From the NCBI GenBank assembly GCA_019925095.2, contig CM034403.1:3415690-3479689 (forward strand): 64,000 nucleotides of DNA, in the 5' to 3' direction. This document shows, piece by piece, positions 21,291-32,169 of the stretch. A program made the translations under genes and the position numbers. Below the pieces are notes generated by a model. The model searched no databases and was not told the DNA's origin. It saw nothing but the letters and a program-made list of their open reading frames with translations. Source of the stretch: Dendrolimus kikuchii (Eukaryota; Arthropoda; Insecta; Lepidoptera; Lasiocampidae). The first letter of the stretch is position 1; every line of letters begins with the position of its first letter.

Positions 21291-21894
21291 CTTTTTTAAA
21301 CACTACAAAATCAAACTTCCTATTATAGATAGAAGACAGACATGATTTGAAGTGTTGATCGCTGTTTTGAAAATATATAAAAATTCACCCAGCGTTGGCA
21401 ACCCTATATTTGTTTATCACGTCTACTCATCCCGGAAAATGCGTCTCTACTTAAATATTAGAATAACCTACATTAATCACTTTGTCCAAAACAGTTCCCA
21501 TATTAAACAGCACTCTGACAACATGCGTAGGGGTCATCGTTTCATCAAATATTGACACTATCGACTGTGCGGTAACAAACAACCACGCTAGTGTGGACCC
21601 TAATGAGATTACAGGGCTTTGTTGCCAGGTCGTGTTGAAATTACCCGTTTTATTTCACTGTTAATGTCAAAGTAGTCACTAAATTCAATGAATATGTATT
21701 ATTTAATTCAATACAATGCATATGTATTTATTTAATGCTTTTTACGTATAACAACTTGATTGTCTTCAAGTTACGTATGAATTGATCTGCACGTCAACGA
21801 CATCGTTCGAGTCGCGCTTATAGGGATGATATTTGCTATTCGCCTTAATGCTGCCAAATACCACGACGCACGTGACTCAGCAGCGGCGATTCTA
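21291..21894. other. Unannotated stretch
   Basis: Nothing recognised. Two short overlapping plus frames at 21352-21664 lack motifs. Confidence 0.35.
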
Positions 21895-22050
21895 CTTAAA
21901 CAATATCTTTATAAGTTAAAGCCTATGGGTTATTCTGATGTATAAGCTATATTACTCCTAAGTTTCATCGAATTCCATTCAATAATTGCTGCGTGTACAA
22001 GTAACATACAATCATACAAACAAACCTTTACGTTTTAAATGCCTTATTTA
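21895..22050 (-). mobile_element. Hel-Z fragment
   Basis: Internal part of Hel-Z (agcctatgggttattctgat, gtataagctatatta, tttcatcgaattccattc). Both termini are lost. Confidence 0.55.
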
Positions 22051-22239
22051 CATTATACATACAACTTCCTTGGTAGCAAAAAGGGAAGTGGGCAGCACGA
22101 GTATTTAAACCCAACATAATTATGTCAAATACAGTATATTTGCGCTGCACAGTTATAATACTTCGTGGAAGTGGGCATAATTGATATATTTTATAATGTT
22201 ATATGGAAATTATTTGTATTTCAAAAATTAAGGAATTAT
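22051..22239. other. Unannotated stretch
   Basis: Nothing recognised. Confidence 0.3.
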
Positions 22240-22747
22240 TTTTTCAACACACTTGCTCATAAAGTGGCTCTATGGTCACCGCAATTAAGCACGGAATGAC
22301 ACCCATTATCAAACTGTGAGTAAAAAACATTATAACTCACTAGTCAGTTATAGATTTTTTTTAAAATTTTTATATGTTGAGTTGCTTTGTTCTTAAAAAA
22401 GTTTTTATTCAAAAAAAAAAGATCGTGTTCTATAGAACAAATAAATTAATGTTCCTATTGCTTGCTCATTTCATGCAACTTCTTATTTAAATAGATAATT
22501 TTAACTCGTACGTGTTTAATAAATAAAACTTTCACTCATATATAACTTTTTTTTATCTACTAAATAAAATGAGTTTTTGTTGTTATTTTATTCACAAGTG
22601 TGTTGAAAAACGTCGTATGATACACGTGTGTATTGATGATTACCGTCCTCGGCTCTCTTAAGACCCTCGCCTACGGCTCGAGTCTCAATGGCGCCTCGGC
22701 GGTAATCACCAATGTTACTTACACACTAGTACCATAATGTACTATTA
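22240..22747. mobile_element. Repeat C, copy C2
   Basis: Second copy of the element at 2501-3000, same orientation, differing at a handful of positions. Inverted repeats TTTTTCAACACACTTG (22240) and CAAGTGTGTTGAAAAA (22595-22610). A Helitron-like element starts 9 bp to its right. Confidence 0.72.
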
Positions 22748-22755
22748 TATTATTA

Positions 22756-22954
22756 CTAGCGGTCCTGACAGACCTTGTTCTGTCTTTAAAATAAATCTTG
22801 AGCCTGATTCCAGAGACACCTGCTGGCTCCAATTGTGGATCTAAACCATCCAGGGCCTGACTCAAATACACACAAAAAATTTCATGAAAATCAGTCCCGA
22901 GGGCTTAGGAGTTTAGTGACATATACACAAACAGAATAATTTTATATATAAAGA
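22756..22954 (-). mobile_element. Helitron-like element (HelC type), complete
   Basis: Minus strand: starts TCTTTATATATAAAATTATT after A and ends GGACCGCTAG before T. 199 bp, non-autonomous. The sequence aaatttcatgaaaatcagtcc is typical of this class. Confidence 0.7.
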
Positions 22955-23390
22955 TAAAGTAAACGAGGTGTAATATTATTATGTTGGATTTACGTACGAT
23001 TCCCCAAATATCCGACAACGCACGAATACATGGCAACACCGTCAATGTCAAAGTTGCGCAACAGTTGTAAGGAACACGATAATTGCTTTATTAAGGCAAT
23101 CGATTGAGAAATGTTTACGAAATTTACTGCGCGCCGATAACATGTGGAGTGATGTGTTTATTGTTAGGTGATAAAAGTCGTCGGAAGTAGAGATTCTAAG
23201 GAAGTCTTTGTTTATATTACTTATATGATTTATGTAAATATAAATTTTAATATGTTTTATTAGCTATTATTATGTATATTAAACACATCGTTTTCTTACC
23301 TCTATAGCTGTTATATATCGACTATAATAGCGTTGGAAGTAATTTAAATAATATGTAAACTATGGAAGCTTACACGCAATTTATGTTGGT
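22955..23390. other. Unannotated AT-rich stretch
   Basis: Nothing recognised. Confidence 0.35.
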
Positions 23391-23581
23391 TTTTTTATTG
23401 CATGATTTCAGCAGACAGGCAGACGGCGCACCTGATGGAAAGTGGTTACCATCGCCTATGAACATTTGCAACACCAAAGGTTCTACAAATGCGCTGCTGC
23501 TCTCTTAAGGGAGACAGGAACCTGGTTACTAATGTCAGAACTCAACTTGTTATGGCGGCATACTCTAGACCAGGGATGGTA
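23391..23581 (-). mobile_element. SINE-A copy A8, 5'-truncated
   Basis: Minus strand from ttttttattgcatgatttca to actctagaccagggatgg. The 5' hairpin block and head are lost. Lies 60 bp from the LINE that shares its tail. Confidence 0.85.
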
Positions 23582-23641
23582 GGTGGTCTACTCTTGCGCT
23601 ACCGCATGTATATGTTTAGATTTTTAATAATCTTTGCAAAT

Positions 23642-24010
23642 TTTGTTTTCTTTTATTGCATGAATTCAGCAGACAAGCAGACGACCCGCTTGATGGAAAG
23701 CGGTTACCATCGCCTATGGACATTTGCATCACCAGAGATGTCACCAACGGGATGCCGGCTTCGAAGAAATTGTATGACACCTTTTTGAAAAATTCCATAT
23801 CGTAGCGCTATGGGAAATCCCCACGATACGCAAGAGAAACGTTCTACAGAACCGTTGCGTACATGAACGAAGCGGCTCAAGGAAGTGGGAATGAACCCCA
23901 AACCGATGGCGAGCTGTGCGATGGTAGAAAGAGGACGAAGACACCATTCTAAACAGTTCTTCGGAACACTCCCCATTGTACAATCAGTAGAATACGCAGA
24001 GAGAAGCGAA
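23642..24010 (-). pseudogene. CR1/L2-like LINE C-terminus and 3' end, partner of SINE-A
   Basis: On the minus strand one frame reads CSEELFRMVSSSSFYHRTAR and then RSCTQRFCRTFLLR. The next frame continues IALRYGIFQKGVIQFLRSR and SGDANVHRRW, then a stop. This is the usual layout of CR1/L2-type ORF2 ends (YHRT...FLPR...LW..LP..Y..G.FK). A frameshift near 23830 breaks it. Its last ~95 bp (gcaaatgtccataggcgatg ... ttcatgcaataaaa) are the same as the 3' tail of SINE-A, including the final codons. The 5' part of the element is missing. Confidence 0.75.
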
Positions 24011-24027
24011 GTCTCTTCTAAGAAATG

Positions 24028-24405
24028 CATACATACATAACTTCACGCCAGTTCCCTTGCGGGGTAAGCACGAACAACAGAGCGCCATTTAGGCTTATTC
24101 TTACACACCTCACTTGCTTCTTTGACATTCATAACTTTTGTTATGCACGCTCGTCTGTTCTTAAGGCTCCTGACATCACCTGCTAGTACACGATCAATTT
24201 GATCATGGAAGGTGTGTCGTGGCCTTCCACGACTTCTGCATCCATCCACTTTTGCATTGTATATCTGTTTAGTCATTCTTTCATCATGCATTCTGTCCAC
24301 ATGCCCGAACCACCGGAGCATTCCTTTCCTTACCTTCACCCCGACACTCTCTTTCAGACCAACTCTCTTTCTTCGGTATTACGAACGCGGTCCGCGAGCA
24401 GTCCT
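24028..24405 (-). mobile_element. RTE-B copy B7, 378 bp
   Basis: Exact 12-bp TSD TTCTAAGAAATG at 24016-24027 and 24406-24417. Small deletions relative to other copies: 3 bp in cttctgctag and 4 bp in tttcttacttcgg. The latter shifts the frame. Confidence 0.92.
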
Positions 24406-24417
24406 TTCTAAGAAATG

Positions 24418-24820
24418 ACTGTGTTGAAATGGAACTCATGTTTACATTAATATGTCGTATATCAAATTTATCTAGTCTCTCAAGTTAATTTAGTTCTGCT
24501 ATATATGCAGTGAGAAGGGTCCGACAGTTCACTTACGAAGATAATGCTAGATTAGTTAATTTTAGATACGTAAAATTTCATTTCGTATCATTTAAACTTG
24601 TTGGGAATTTATGGATGTTTCACAGTGAATTTTTAGTATGTCAATCATAATTAAGACGCTTTTGGCTTTTGATGTTGTATTCTGTTCGCTGCAATTCCAC
24701 TAATTCTTTGAAAGAGTATTGTATATATCCGTGGCTGGCGTGAGTATGTTGACATGTTCAAAATGTCAATTTTACAGGGGCGCAATTTTAAAGTTTGACT
24801 AGTAATGATAAATCGTGTTA
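24418..24820. other. Unannotated AT-rich stretch
   Basis: Nothing recognised. Confidence 0.35.
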
Positions 24821-24832
24821 TTCTACTATTAC

Positions 24833-24991
24833 ATTATATATACATACATAACTTCACGCCAGTTCCCTTGCGGGGTAGGCACGAACAACAGAGTGCCATT
24901 TAGGCTTATTCTTACACACCTCACTTGCCTCTTTGACATTCATAACTCTTGTCATGCAAGCTCGTCTGTTCTTAAGGCTCCTGACATCACC
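24833..24991 (-). mobile_element. RTE-B copy B8, 159 bp
   Basis: Exact 12-bp TSD TTCTACTATTAC at 24821-24832 and 24992-25003. Confidence 0.92.
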
Positions 24992-25144
24992 TTCTACTAT
25001 TACCAAAGGAAAAATCTTAAAAAGTTATGAATATTTCGGACTGTCAATTTTTTTCCTATTAAAACACAGGCGTAGGAAGCGTCTAAACGAATAAAAAAAA
25101 AGATGTATGTCGAGATATCAATGTATTCCCGCCACCCACGGATA

Positions 25145-25307
25145 TAAGACTGCCTGTGCCCGCGACGTCGTTCGCGGATTTTTTTTTTCGTAGAACCCCA
25201 AATAATGTCGTTGGTTGTGTTTAAAAGAACAGTAATTTACGTGTTTTTTAATAAAGTTTTTGATGATTCCAACGGCATTTTAATACGTATCCCGCAAATA
25301 TGTAACA
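25145..25307 (+). mobile_element. LTR-G-like 3' fragment with Helitron scrap
   Basis: 25225-25307 ends like LTR-G (aataaagttttt, ccaacggcattttaata, then TGTAACA) but its 5' part does not match. 25150-25180 (ctgtgcccgcgacgtcgttc) matches the terminal hairpin of Hel-I. A patchwork of two old fragments. Confidence 0.5.
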
Positions 25308-25755
25308 ATATATTAGTAGACAAACGTATGATTTGTAAAATAACATCGCAGTACTCAAAAGGTTGTTACCGACTCACTCACGTGGTCATTAATCGTCTAT
25401 TATTACTCTAGACAATACAAAGAAACCAAAGAAAATTTAATTCGACCAAAACACAAACGTTCAATGAGCATATTTGAACAAGCTAAACAAACTTTTCTTT
25501 CCAATACACATCGACGCGGGTTCAATACCCGGTTAGGCAAATATGTAAATATAGGGCGATAGGAGGCGTCGAGGGGTTAGAATATGAAAAAATGTGTTAA
25601 CATTGTAATAAGTTTGTTTTGCGTGAGATTTACCCTTTTTTTATTTTCTTTGGGATTATTTTTTTCGGTGAAGATTGTGACTTCCGCTGTGTTGAGAAGT
25701 ATTTTATCAACTTTCCTTGTGACGTTCTGGTTTGAATGAGCTTTGGTCTTTATAT
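25308..25755. other. Unannotated stretch with a B-box-like motif
   Basis: gcgggttcaatacccgg at about 25514 resembles a tRNA B box and may be a SINE scrap. No box A is seen at the right distance. Otherwise nothing recognised. Confidence 0.3.
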
Positions 25756-25756
25756 G

Positions 25757-26055
25757 GTTTGCATGAGTTTAGGAGACAGACGACCCACTTGATGGAAAGC
25801 GGCTACCATCGCCTATGGACATTTGCAACACCAAAGTTGCTACAAGTGCTGCTGCTCTCTTAAGGGAGACTGGAACCTGGTCACTAATACCGGAATACAG
25901 CTCAAGGTTGTTATGGCGGCATACTCTAGACCAGGCGTGGTAGCTATCCAGTCGGGGAAATACCCTTACCACCTGGCTGTGGGTTGTTTTGTCGCCTTTT
26001 ACGACTGGCTGCCCGGCTGCAGGAAATTGTATTCTTTCTCCGTTTCTGCACAAAT
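25757..26055 (-). mobile_element. SINE-A copy A9
   Basis: Minus strand, near full length, with an altered 3' end (ggtttgcatgagtttagg, T-run lost) and small deletions in the gcgctgctgctctc area. Confidence 0.87.
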
Positions 26056-26169
26056 ATATATATAGACATTTGTTCCCTAAGATCTGAGAAGTAACACTAG
26101 CCAATATACGTTTAAATCTTTAGTAGCTCACGCTTGGATCAGTAGATCACTAAACTTGTCTGTAATTAA

Positions 26170-26350
26170 TAATTAGATATCTTTTATTGCCAAAAGTTGG
26201 CAAACAGACAAAAAGCCTACCCGATGGAAAATGGTCACCGCCGCCTATGGAAGCTTGCAACACCACGGGTGCTGCCAACGCGTTGCTTGAATGATCCCAT
26301 ATCGTAGAGCAGAAGGAAAACCACGGCAGGAAGTTCCCAGTTTCCCTCCG
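26170..26350 (-). pseudogene. CR1/L2-like LINE tail, second subfamily
   Basis: Minus frame LPAVVFLLLYDMGSFKQRVG, then GVASFHRRR and a stop, followed by ccatcgggtaggctttttgt and a ttggcaataaaa end. Same layout as 23642-24010 but a different 3' sequence, so a related LINE lineage. Confidence 0.65.
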
Positions 26351-28029
26351 AGTCGTTATTATACGCGGAATAAACGTAACAAACGAGTTTAGGAAAAGAC
26401 AAAATATATTACCGTTGATTAATAATAACATAAATCACCCCGGACTTTCAATATATCGTAGGGCAAATACCTCCTAATTACTCTTCATACACCGTCTGTT
26501 TTACTCCCCCTATATTCTACTTCAAACATTCGTAACTCTAAGTAATTATTTTAAAATATCACAGACACAATTTATAAATAGATTTGTACAAAATAAAATT
26601 ATTAACACGCGTTGTTAATTATACTGCTAGACTGACGGAGGTACACTGTATGACAGTGAAAATGGTCGTTAAATTATATTTTAAATAATAAGGATGCTGT
26701 CTGTCATATCAATTGGGCCATTGTTCAAAGCTAGCAAAATACGACAGAAGGAAAAATTATATTGCGTAAAAATGTAGAACGTTTTGTTATCTTTATTAAG
26801 AGCCTGTCTCAATTTTTTTGATTTCCATTTGATACAGCTTTCTGCTTTTTATTGACGTTGTTAGTATTTAGTTAAACTCATAAATCTGTACTAGAGTAAT
26901 TAATTGAAATATTTAGCAGAAAAGAATCAAAAAGAAGGCTTATTTAATTCAATGATATGATGATGATTCTTTTTTCTAGACAATGCTAAATTTAGCATTG
27001 TTTAGAAAATATTGTGAGCTCATCTGATAACATGTATTACCTCAATGTACCCTTATCTCTCGCCGCTATACACCACTGCCTGCATAAGGACACGTAATAA
27101 TAAATAAATAAATTATAAATTAACGCGCAACAAATGTTTAGCCATACCGCGTCTGCCAGGTCCAAGAAGAAGGGGTCCAAGAAATGTTGGGTGGACATCA
27201 TGAGGGAGTAATTATTTGCGAGCCAATAGTTTTTCAATAAGACCCAATAACATCGAGCGAAGTGGGAAGGAGAAGGTAAAAAACTGGATGCCTGACCTTT
27301 GTAGCGGACGCTCTATAGGAAACTGGGTTTAACGCTATACTTATAATGCATATTTCTCCGTATATCTGCCCTTAAGGTAAACATACCCCATCAAACTTCC
27401 TACAATTATTTCCTTTTACTGTTTTTGTTCTATTTTCAAAAACTTTAGAATTCATATACATTTTTGTAGTGATTAATCGAGTAAGTCATTAATAAACCTG
27501 TATTAAATTTTCTATTAATATCCTCGGCCCCATGTGTACTTGGGGATGAGCAATGCCCCAATAAAGTATGTCGCCCCATAAAAATATGGTTTTTATTAAT
27601 AGCCACCCTGGAATCATTACGGGCACGAGTTTCTGATATATTACCCTTATGATTATACTAACGACGTTGTGGTAAAAGGAGTTAATCTTCTTATTTTGGC
27701 TTTTTTGAGGAAGTTTTTTATTATTATTAAATAAACATACTGTGTATCCTCTGTCTAAGCAGGATTCACATGTGTTATGGATATTATATAACGGAAAATT
27801 CCTGAGCTGATTTCAATACTCAAATCAGAATAGACAGTGGTGCTCATTTTCTTAGGGTACTGTAGCCATTATTGCAAAAAGGGAATCATCATATAATAGT
27901 CATGTCAGTTCAGACTTTTTCCGCAGAAACTAATGGATCTGAATAAATCAATCAAATGAATGAAATGTGATAGAATTGCGTGGTCTATATTCCACTACAA
28001 AATGGTGTAGTTAAATAGTATTTTCTTGT
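26351..28029. other. Long repeat-poor AT-rich stretch
   Basis: 1.7 kb without recognised gene or mobile element apart from the palindrome at 26974-27007. 27115-27215 is a little GC-richer. This is the most repeat-poor part of the first half of the window and a reasonable place to test for unique host sequence. Confidence 0.4.
26974..27007. repeat. 34-bp near-perfect palindrome
   Basis: TTCTAGACAATGCTAAA followed directly by TTTAGCATTGTTTAGAA. One mismatch per arm and no loop. Confidence 0.85.
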
Positions 28030-28255
28030 TCTCTAGAACTTTTATTCCGTGTGCAACGATGATCTGAAGGGAACTTCCCGCCACGGTTATCCCCTTGCGT
28101 TATGATATGGGTTTTTTAAGGGCATTATAATTTTTACGGTCGGCAACGCGTTGGCGAAACCCCTGGTATTGCAAACGTTTATAGGCGGTGGTAACCACTT
28201 CCCGTCAGGTGAGCCGTTTGCCTGTTTGCCTACTTCAGGCAATAATAAAAAAAAT
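28030..28255 (+). pseudogene. CR1/L2-like LINE C-terminus and tail
   Basis: Plus strand encodes SRTFIPCATMI-stop-REL, then LPATVIPLRYDMG, and in shifted frames FFKG and GIANVYRRW with a stop. It ends with a ccgtcaggtgagccgtttg tail and ggcaataataaaa. One nonsense codon (TGA where W is usual) and two frameshifts. Confidence 0.7.
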
Positions 28256-28366
28256 ACTAATTACATTGGACGCAGTTGGTATACATACAAAATTGACATT
28301 CAATAATTAAAATGAACAAGTTGGCGGGAGGCTAAATAAAACTTTAACAAGACTAATTTACACTTG
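28256..28366. other. Spacer between LINE tail and LTR
   Basis: Nothing recognised. Confidence 0.3.
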
Positions 28367-28370
28367 ATAC

Positions 28371-28886
28371 TGTACAACCTAGGCGCCGACAAGACAAATT
28401 CCACGTACAGCACATTTATTACCCGTCGGCATTTGAACTAATTGTAATTCTTTTATGATCGTCTTCTTTTGTTTACTTATTTATTGGTATACGTTTCTAG
28501 AGAACAGTCTATTGTTCTATTGTACTCATTTACGGCCTCTTGAGGCTGCCTCATTAGTTAGGTGTTATGGATTTTAAAGTAAAAGCTGATTCTAGGAAAT
28601 TCAGTCCACGTTGCCGGGCGGGCACATTGCATTTGTACAGTATAAAACGATGGCCTGATTGAGGGAGGGGGGAGTCAGGCGAGAACCACGATCAAGGCGA
28701 GACGTGTGTACTACAATCGGGAATCTAATAGTGACGGACTTTGCGCGTTTTATTGAATTACGACCTTCTGCATTACGTTTGGACTTGTTGTGTTCGGTTA
28801 TATTTGTACATGTGTTATACGTGTTTATATAGTTCTCATAAACTCGTATAATAATTTCAATTTAATTCGAGTCTCAACGGGTAAGA
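28371..28886 (+). mobile_element. Solo LTR, family LTR-G, copy G3
   Basis: A 516-bp copy with mutated ends (TGTACA... and ...GTAAGA), flanked by the 4-bp TSD ATAC (28367-28370, 28887-28890). TATAAAA at 28641-28647; close to G1 over acgagacgtgtgta and gacggactttgcgcgtttta. Confidence 0.85.
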
Positions 28887-28890
28887 ATAC

Positions 28891-28970
28891 CTTTGTCTTT
28901 CGTGATCACGGCTGTGAAAAGTGGCCGAAACGTCGGATTACAATAAAATCAAAGAAACCGTTATAATGTA
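28891..28970 (-). repeat. Repeat X fragment
   Basis: ctttcgtgatcacggctgtg and gtggccgaaacgtcgg match 44440-44525 in reverse. Class unknown. Confidence 0.45.
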
Positions 28971-29539
28971 TTAAAAACTGAAAATTTAAGGGGAACCCAT
29001 GCATGTAACTGCCGCAAAAATGTCTCCCCTAACTTTTGATCAAAGAGAAGGAAAAGCATGAGAAAACCCAGATAGAAGTTTTTAGCGAAAATTGCTTTGT
29101 ACGGGAGCCGTTGAGTAGGTTTTCAGATAAGAGATATTTTTTTAAATTGAAACCTTAAACCATGGAATAAAATTGTTACTGAACAGTATTACAATACCAG
29201 GAGTGAAACTATTACTTAAGATAACAGACTCAAAAATAAATGACCATTCGAATTTAATCCCTGTTGCCTTTTCACCCTCCAATGCAACACTTATCTTTAA
29301 TTGTTTTCGCCTGCAATATAAATTGTGCTTTATACCTTAGAAATAAAATTTACTTTCGCATACTATCACTGTCTAAGTATAGAGCACAGAATGACAAATG
29401 CATAACAGCTTGTTTGTTGCTATAAAAAGCGGATTATATTGTAAGTAAGGGATTATGTTATTATGTTGTATTTATTGTTTGAGTTTTCACGGTTTTTTGA
29501 CTTGGTGAAATGTACTTACATTCTTATGCAAATTATTTT
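28971..29539. other. Unannotated AT-rich stretch
   Basis: Nothing recognised. Confidence 0.35.
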
Positions 29540-29660
29540 ATAAAGTGGTAGACCCCTAATAGGGAACGTTTCCTAAAGACTGCTCGGGTTGCCTTGTTGG
29601 ATGACAACGCTAATGTGTTGCCTCAGGTTTTGTCTACCAGTATTTTTGAAGTTCACTTCT
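29540..29660 (-). pseudogene. Repeat M fragment
   Basis: Minus strand reads LRQHISVVIQQGNPSSL-stop-ETFP, a degenerate match to the QRIS-AIQRGN-AS-LGT signature of repeat M. Confidence 0.5.
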
Positions 29661-29853
29661 ATATAGACGGGGTCTTAGGATTTTTCTGTCACGAAAAAGC
29701 GTTACGGCCGCGTAGAGGAGCGGCATAATTTTAGAGTAGACTATGAATGCGTTTTTTTGGTTCTGGATCGAATTCAGTTTCTTTGTTTGATAAAATAAAA
29801 TATGTTAAATAAAAAATGCATTCATTAAAATGTACCTAACCTAACCAAATCAT

Positions 29854-30133
29854 ATTTTTTTATTGCAGGAGTTCAGCAGACAGGCAGACGGCCCACTTGA
29901 TGGAAAGCGGTTACAATTGCGCTGCTGCTCTCTTAAAGGAGACTGGAACCTGGTCACTAATGCCGGAACACAACACAAGGTTGTTATGGCGGCATACTCT
30001 AGACCAGGGGTGGTCGCCATCCAGTCGAGCAAATAAATACTCTACCACCTGGCTGTGGGTTGTTTAGTCGCCTCTTACGACAGGCCGCCAGGCCGCAGGA
30101 AATTGTATTTTTTCTCCGTTCCTGCACGGATAA
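29854..30133 (-). mobile_element. SINE-A copy A11, internally deleted
   Basis: Minus strand from tttttttattgcaggagttc to cctgcacggataaaa. About 43 bp around the LINE-derived stop are missing (ggttacaattgcgctg instead of the full stretch). Carries the ccagtcgagcaaata subfamily variant with a 4-base tandem repeat (aataaata). Confidence 0.9.
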
Positions 30134-30163
30134 AACATAATAATAATTTGCAGTAAACCTGCG

Positions 30164-30269
30164 AAAAACCGAAATGTGTTCTGGGACACATAGTAGAAGT
30201 GAAACTTCAACGGACAAGTGGAAAAAAGTCTCACTTCTACTATGTGTCCTAGCACACATTTCGGTTTTT
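30164..30269. repeat. 106-bp foldback hairpin, 39-bp arms
   Basis: Arms 30164-30202 and 30231-30269 are reverse complements with two mismatches (aaaaaccgaaatgtg at the outer end, acacatagtagaagtga inside) around a 28-base loop. No second copy seen in this window. It could be a tiny MITE or a small-RNA precursor. It begins 30 bp after SINE-A copy A11. Confidence 0.85.
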
Positions 30270-30544
30270 ATACTGGTAGGGAGCGTGCCCATAATACGTA
30301 TCCCGTTCAGAGGGGAATTAGGTCTTCAGAATACCACGCTTGGTCACAAGGGGGCGGAGGGGTTAAGGTTTTCGTCGAGTAGTCAATAACATCTAGGGAA
30401 ATGTCACGCTTTTTCGAGCTATATTCAAATAAGGCGCGCAGCGTTTATGTGTTTTTAAACGGCTAATGAGTGAAATAACTTTTTTAATTTATGAATTCCT
30501 ACGTGAAAACTAGACGCAGAGGGGGCTTGGCTGGTTACGTTCCC

Positions 30545-30835
30545 TAACCAGTATACTAACCTAATCTCACTGCTCTAATACAGACCCTGAAACGGTACTG
30601 AGATGTTCCTGCACGCGGGTCCAGGAGAGAGCGCAACACCCCTTCTGTCCGTTCTGCCGTTAAGGTTATCGGAATTTGGAATTATTTTCGTTTCCCGAGA
30701 CCCTGACAATACGGCGTTGCGTTGGAAAACCGAGGTGGTTTAGTTTGTAGGCCCGAGTATGCCGTCGAGACTCCAACACTACCGTTCTGCTATTCCTGAA
30801 TTGTCGGGTGTCCATGATGGACCTCTTTAAAAATG
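30545..30835 (+). repeat. Repeat Y, more complete copy
   Basis: Its left part resembles 5880-5985 (aatctcac-gctc-aat; gagatgttcctgca-gcg) and its right part resembles 6611-6745. At 5.9-6.7 kb the same two parts are separated by a LINE remnant and a SINE-A. Confidence 0.4.
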
Positions 30836-31075
30836 TATCGACCCGCCTTTCGTGCCCGGTTCCTATATCTTTTCATTTATTTGCTATTTGTTACCATATG
30901 CAATATTAGGTAAACTCCATGTTATCTAAATTTTCTACCAATGACGGAAGAAAAAGGTCAGTAAAATGTAGAAACTCGGTATTAGTCGCATTAGACATCT
31001 ACTTGACTAGAAGTTGTGTAGTTTATTTTTAGGATCTTTAGGTTTTTATTTAAAATTGGTGATTCTAATTATTTA

Positions 31076-31527
31076 CATACATACATACATAACTTCACGC
31101 CAGTTCCCTTGTGGGGTAGGCACGAACAACAGAGCGCCATTTAGGCCCATTCTTACACACCTCACTTGCTTCTTTGACATTCATAACTCTTGTCATGCAC
31201 ACTCGTCTGTTCTTAAGGCTCCTGACATCACCCTCCGCTAGTACACGATCAATTTGATCATGGAAGGTGTGTCGTGGCCTTCCACAACTTCTGCATTCTT
31301 TCCACATGCCCGAACCACCGGAGCATTCCTTTCCTTACCTTCACCCCGACACTCTCTTTCAGACCAACTCTCTTTCTTACTTCGGTATTACGAACGCGGT
31401 CCGCGAGCGTCACTCCGCAGATTTTGCGCAGTGCTCGCATCTCGACCGCGTTTACTCTACTTTCATGCTCTCTCTTCCATACCCAACTCTCGCTTCCATA
31501 CGTGAGCGTAGGTACCAGCACCGCGTT
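31076..31527 (-). mobile_element. RTE-B copy B9, 452 bp
   Basis: 8-bp TSD ATTATTTA at 31068-31075 and 31528-31535. A 48-bp internal deletion between two TGCAT motifs (after cttctgcat) removes the MHDERMTKQIYNAKV codons in frame. It is the NGPKW subfamily (gcccattc; cacactcg). Confidence 0.92.
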
Positions 31528-31535
31528 ATTATTTA

Positions 31536-32156
31536 ATAATGAATAAACCGCGAAGAGCTAAACATATCAATATTAACATTAAACTAATTCTCGGTTCGTA
31601 AAATTTCCCATTTCCATTGAAACACTTTAATCAAAACCACAATTAAAACAGAACATGGTCGACGTCAAGTATTGCTAAACGTTTCCCAGGAGAATAGTCG
31701 TAAAGTTTGGTTTAAACACTAGGCTGTGTGCACACTGTCCACTCACGAAGTCTCCATTAAACTCAATTGGACTGCGAGACTGCGAGTGGCCACTGGACAG
31801 CTTAATATACGAGGGAACCATGCAAATATTCAAGGACTGCAATCGAAGAATGAAATAAAATCAAAACATTTATTTTAATAAAAAAATATAGTTGATCGGC
31901 ATAGTATTATAGTCCATATTTAATAGACTATAAGAAACACGACAGCAATTTTTGCTCGAAGCTGGAGATATTAGAGGTAGCCTCAGTATTATCCTCTATT
32001 AGTTGACTCCAATACAAACATAACTTACTTATCTTAATAATATGCAACGATTATATTATTGAAGTATTTTTTTATTACTATTTCATAATTCATCCATTCA
32101 TGAATATATTTAAAAAACAAGATATAAATTATACTATTAAACATTAATTACAATAT
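31536..32156. other. Unannotated stretch with an inverted repeat
   Basis: 31735-31802 has complementary parts (cactgtccactc ... gagtggccactggacag) that could fold into an imperfect hairpin. Otherwise nothing recognised. Confidence 0.35.
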
Positions 32157-32169
32157 TATATTGTAAATA

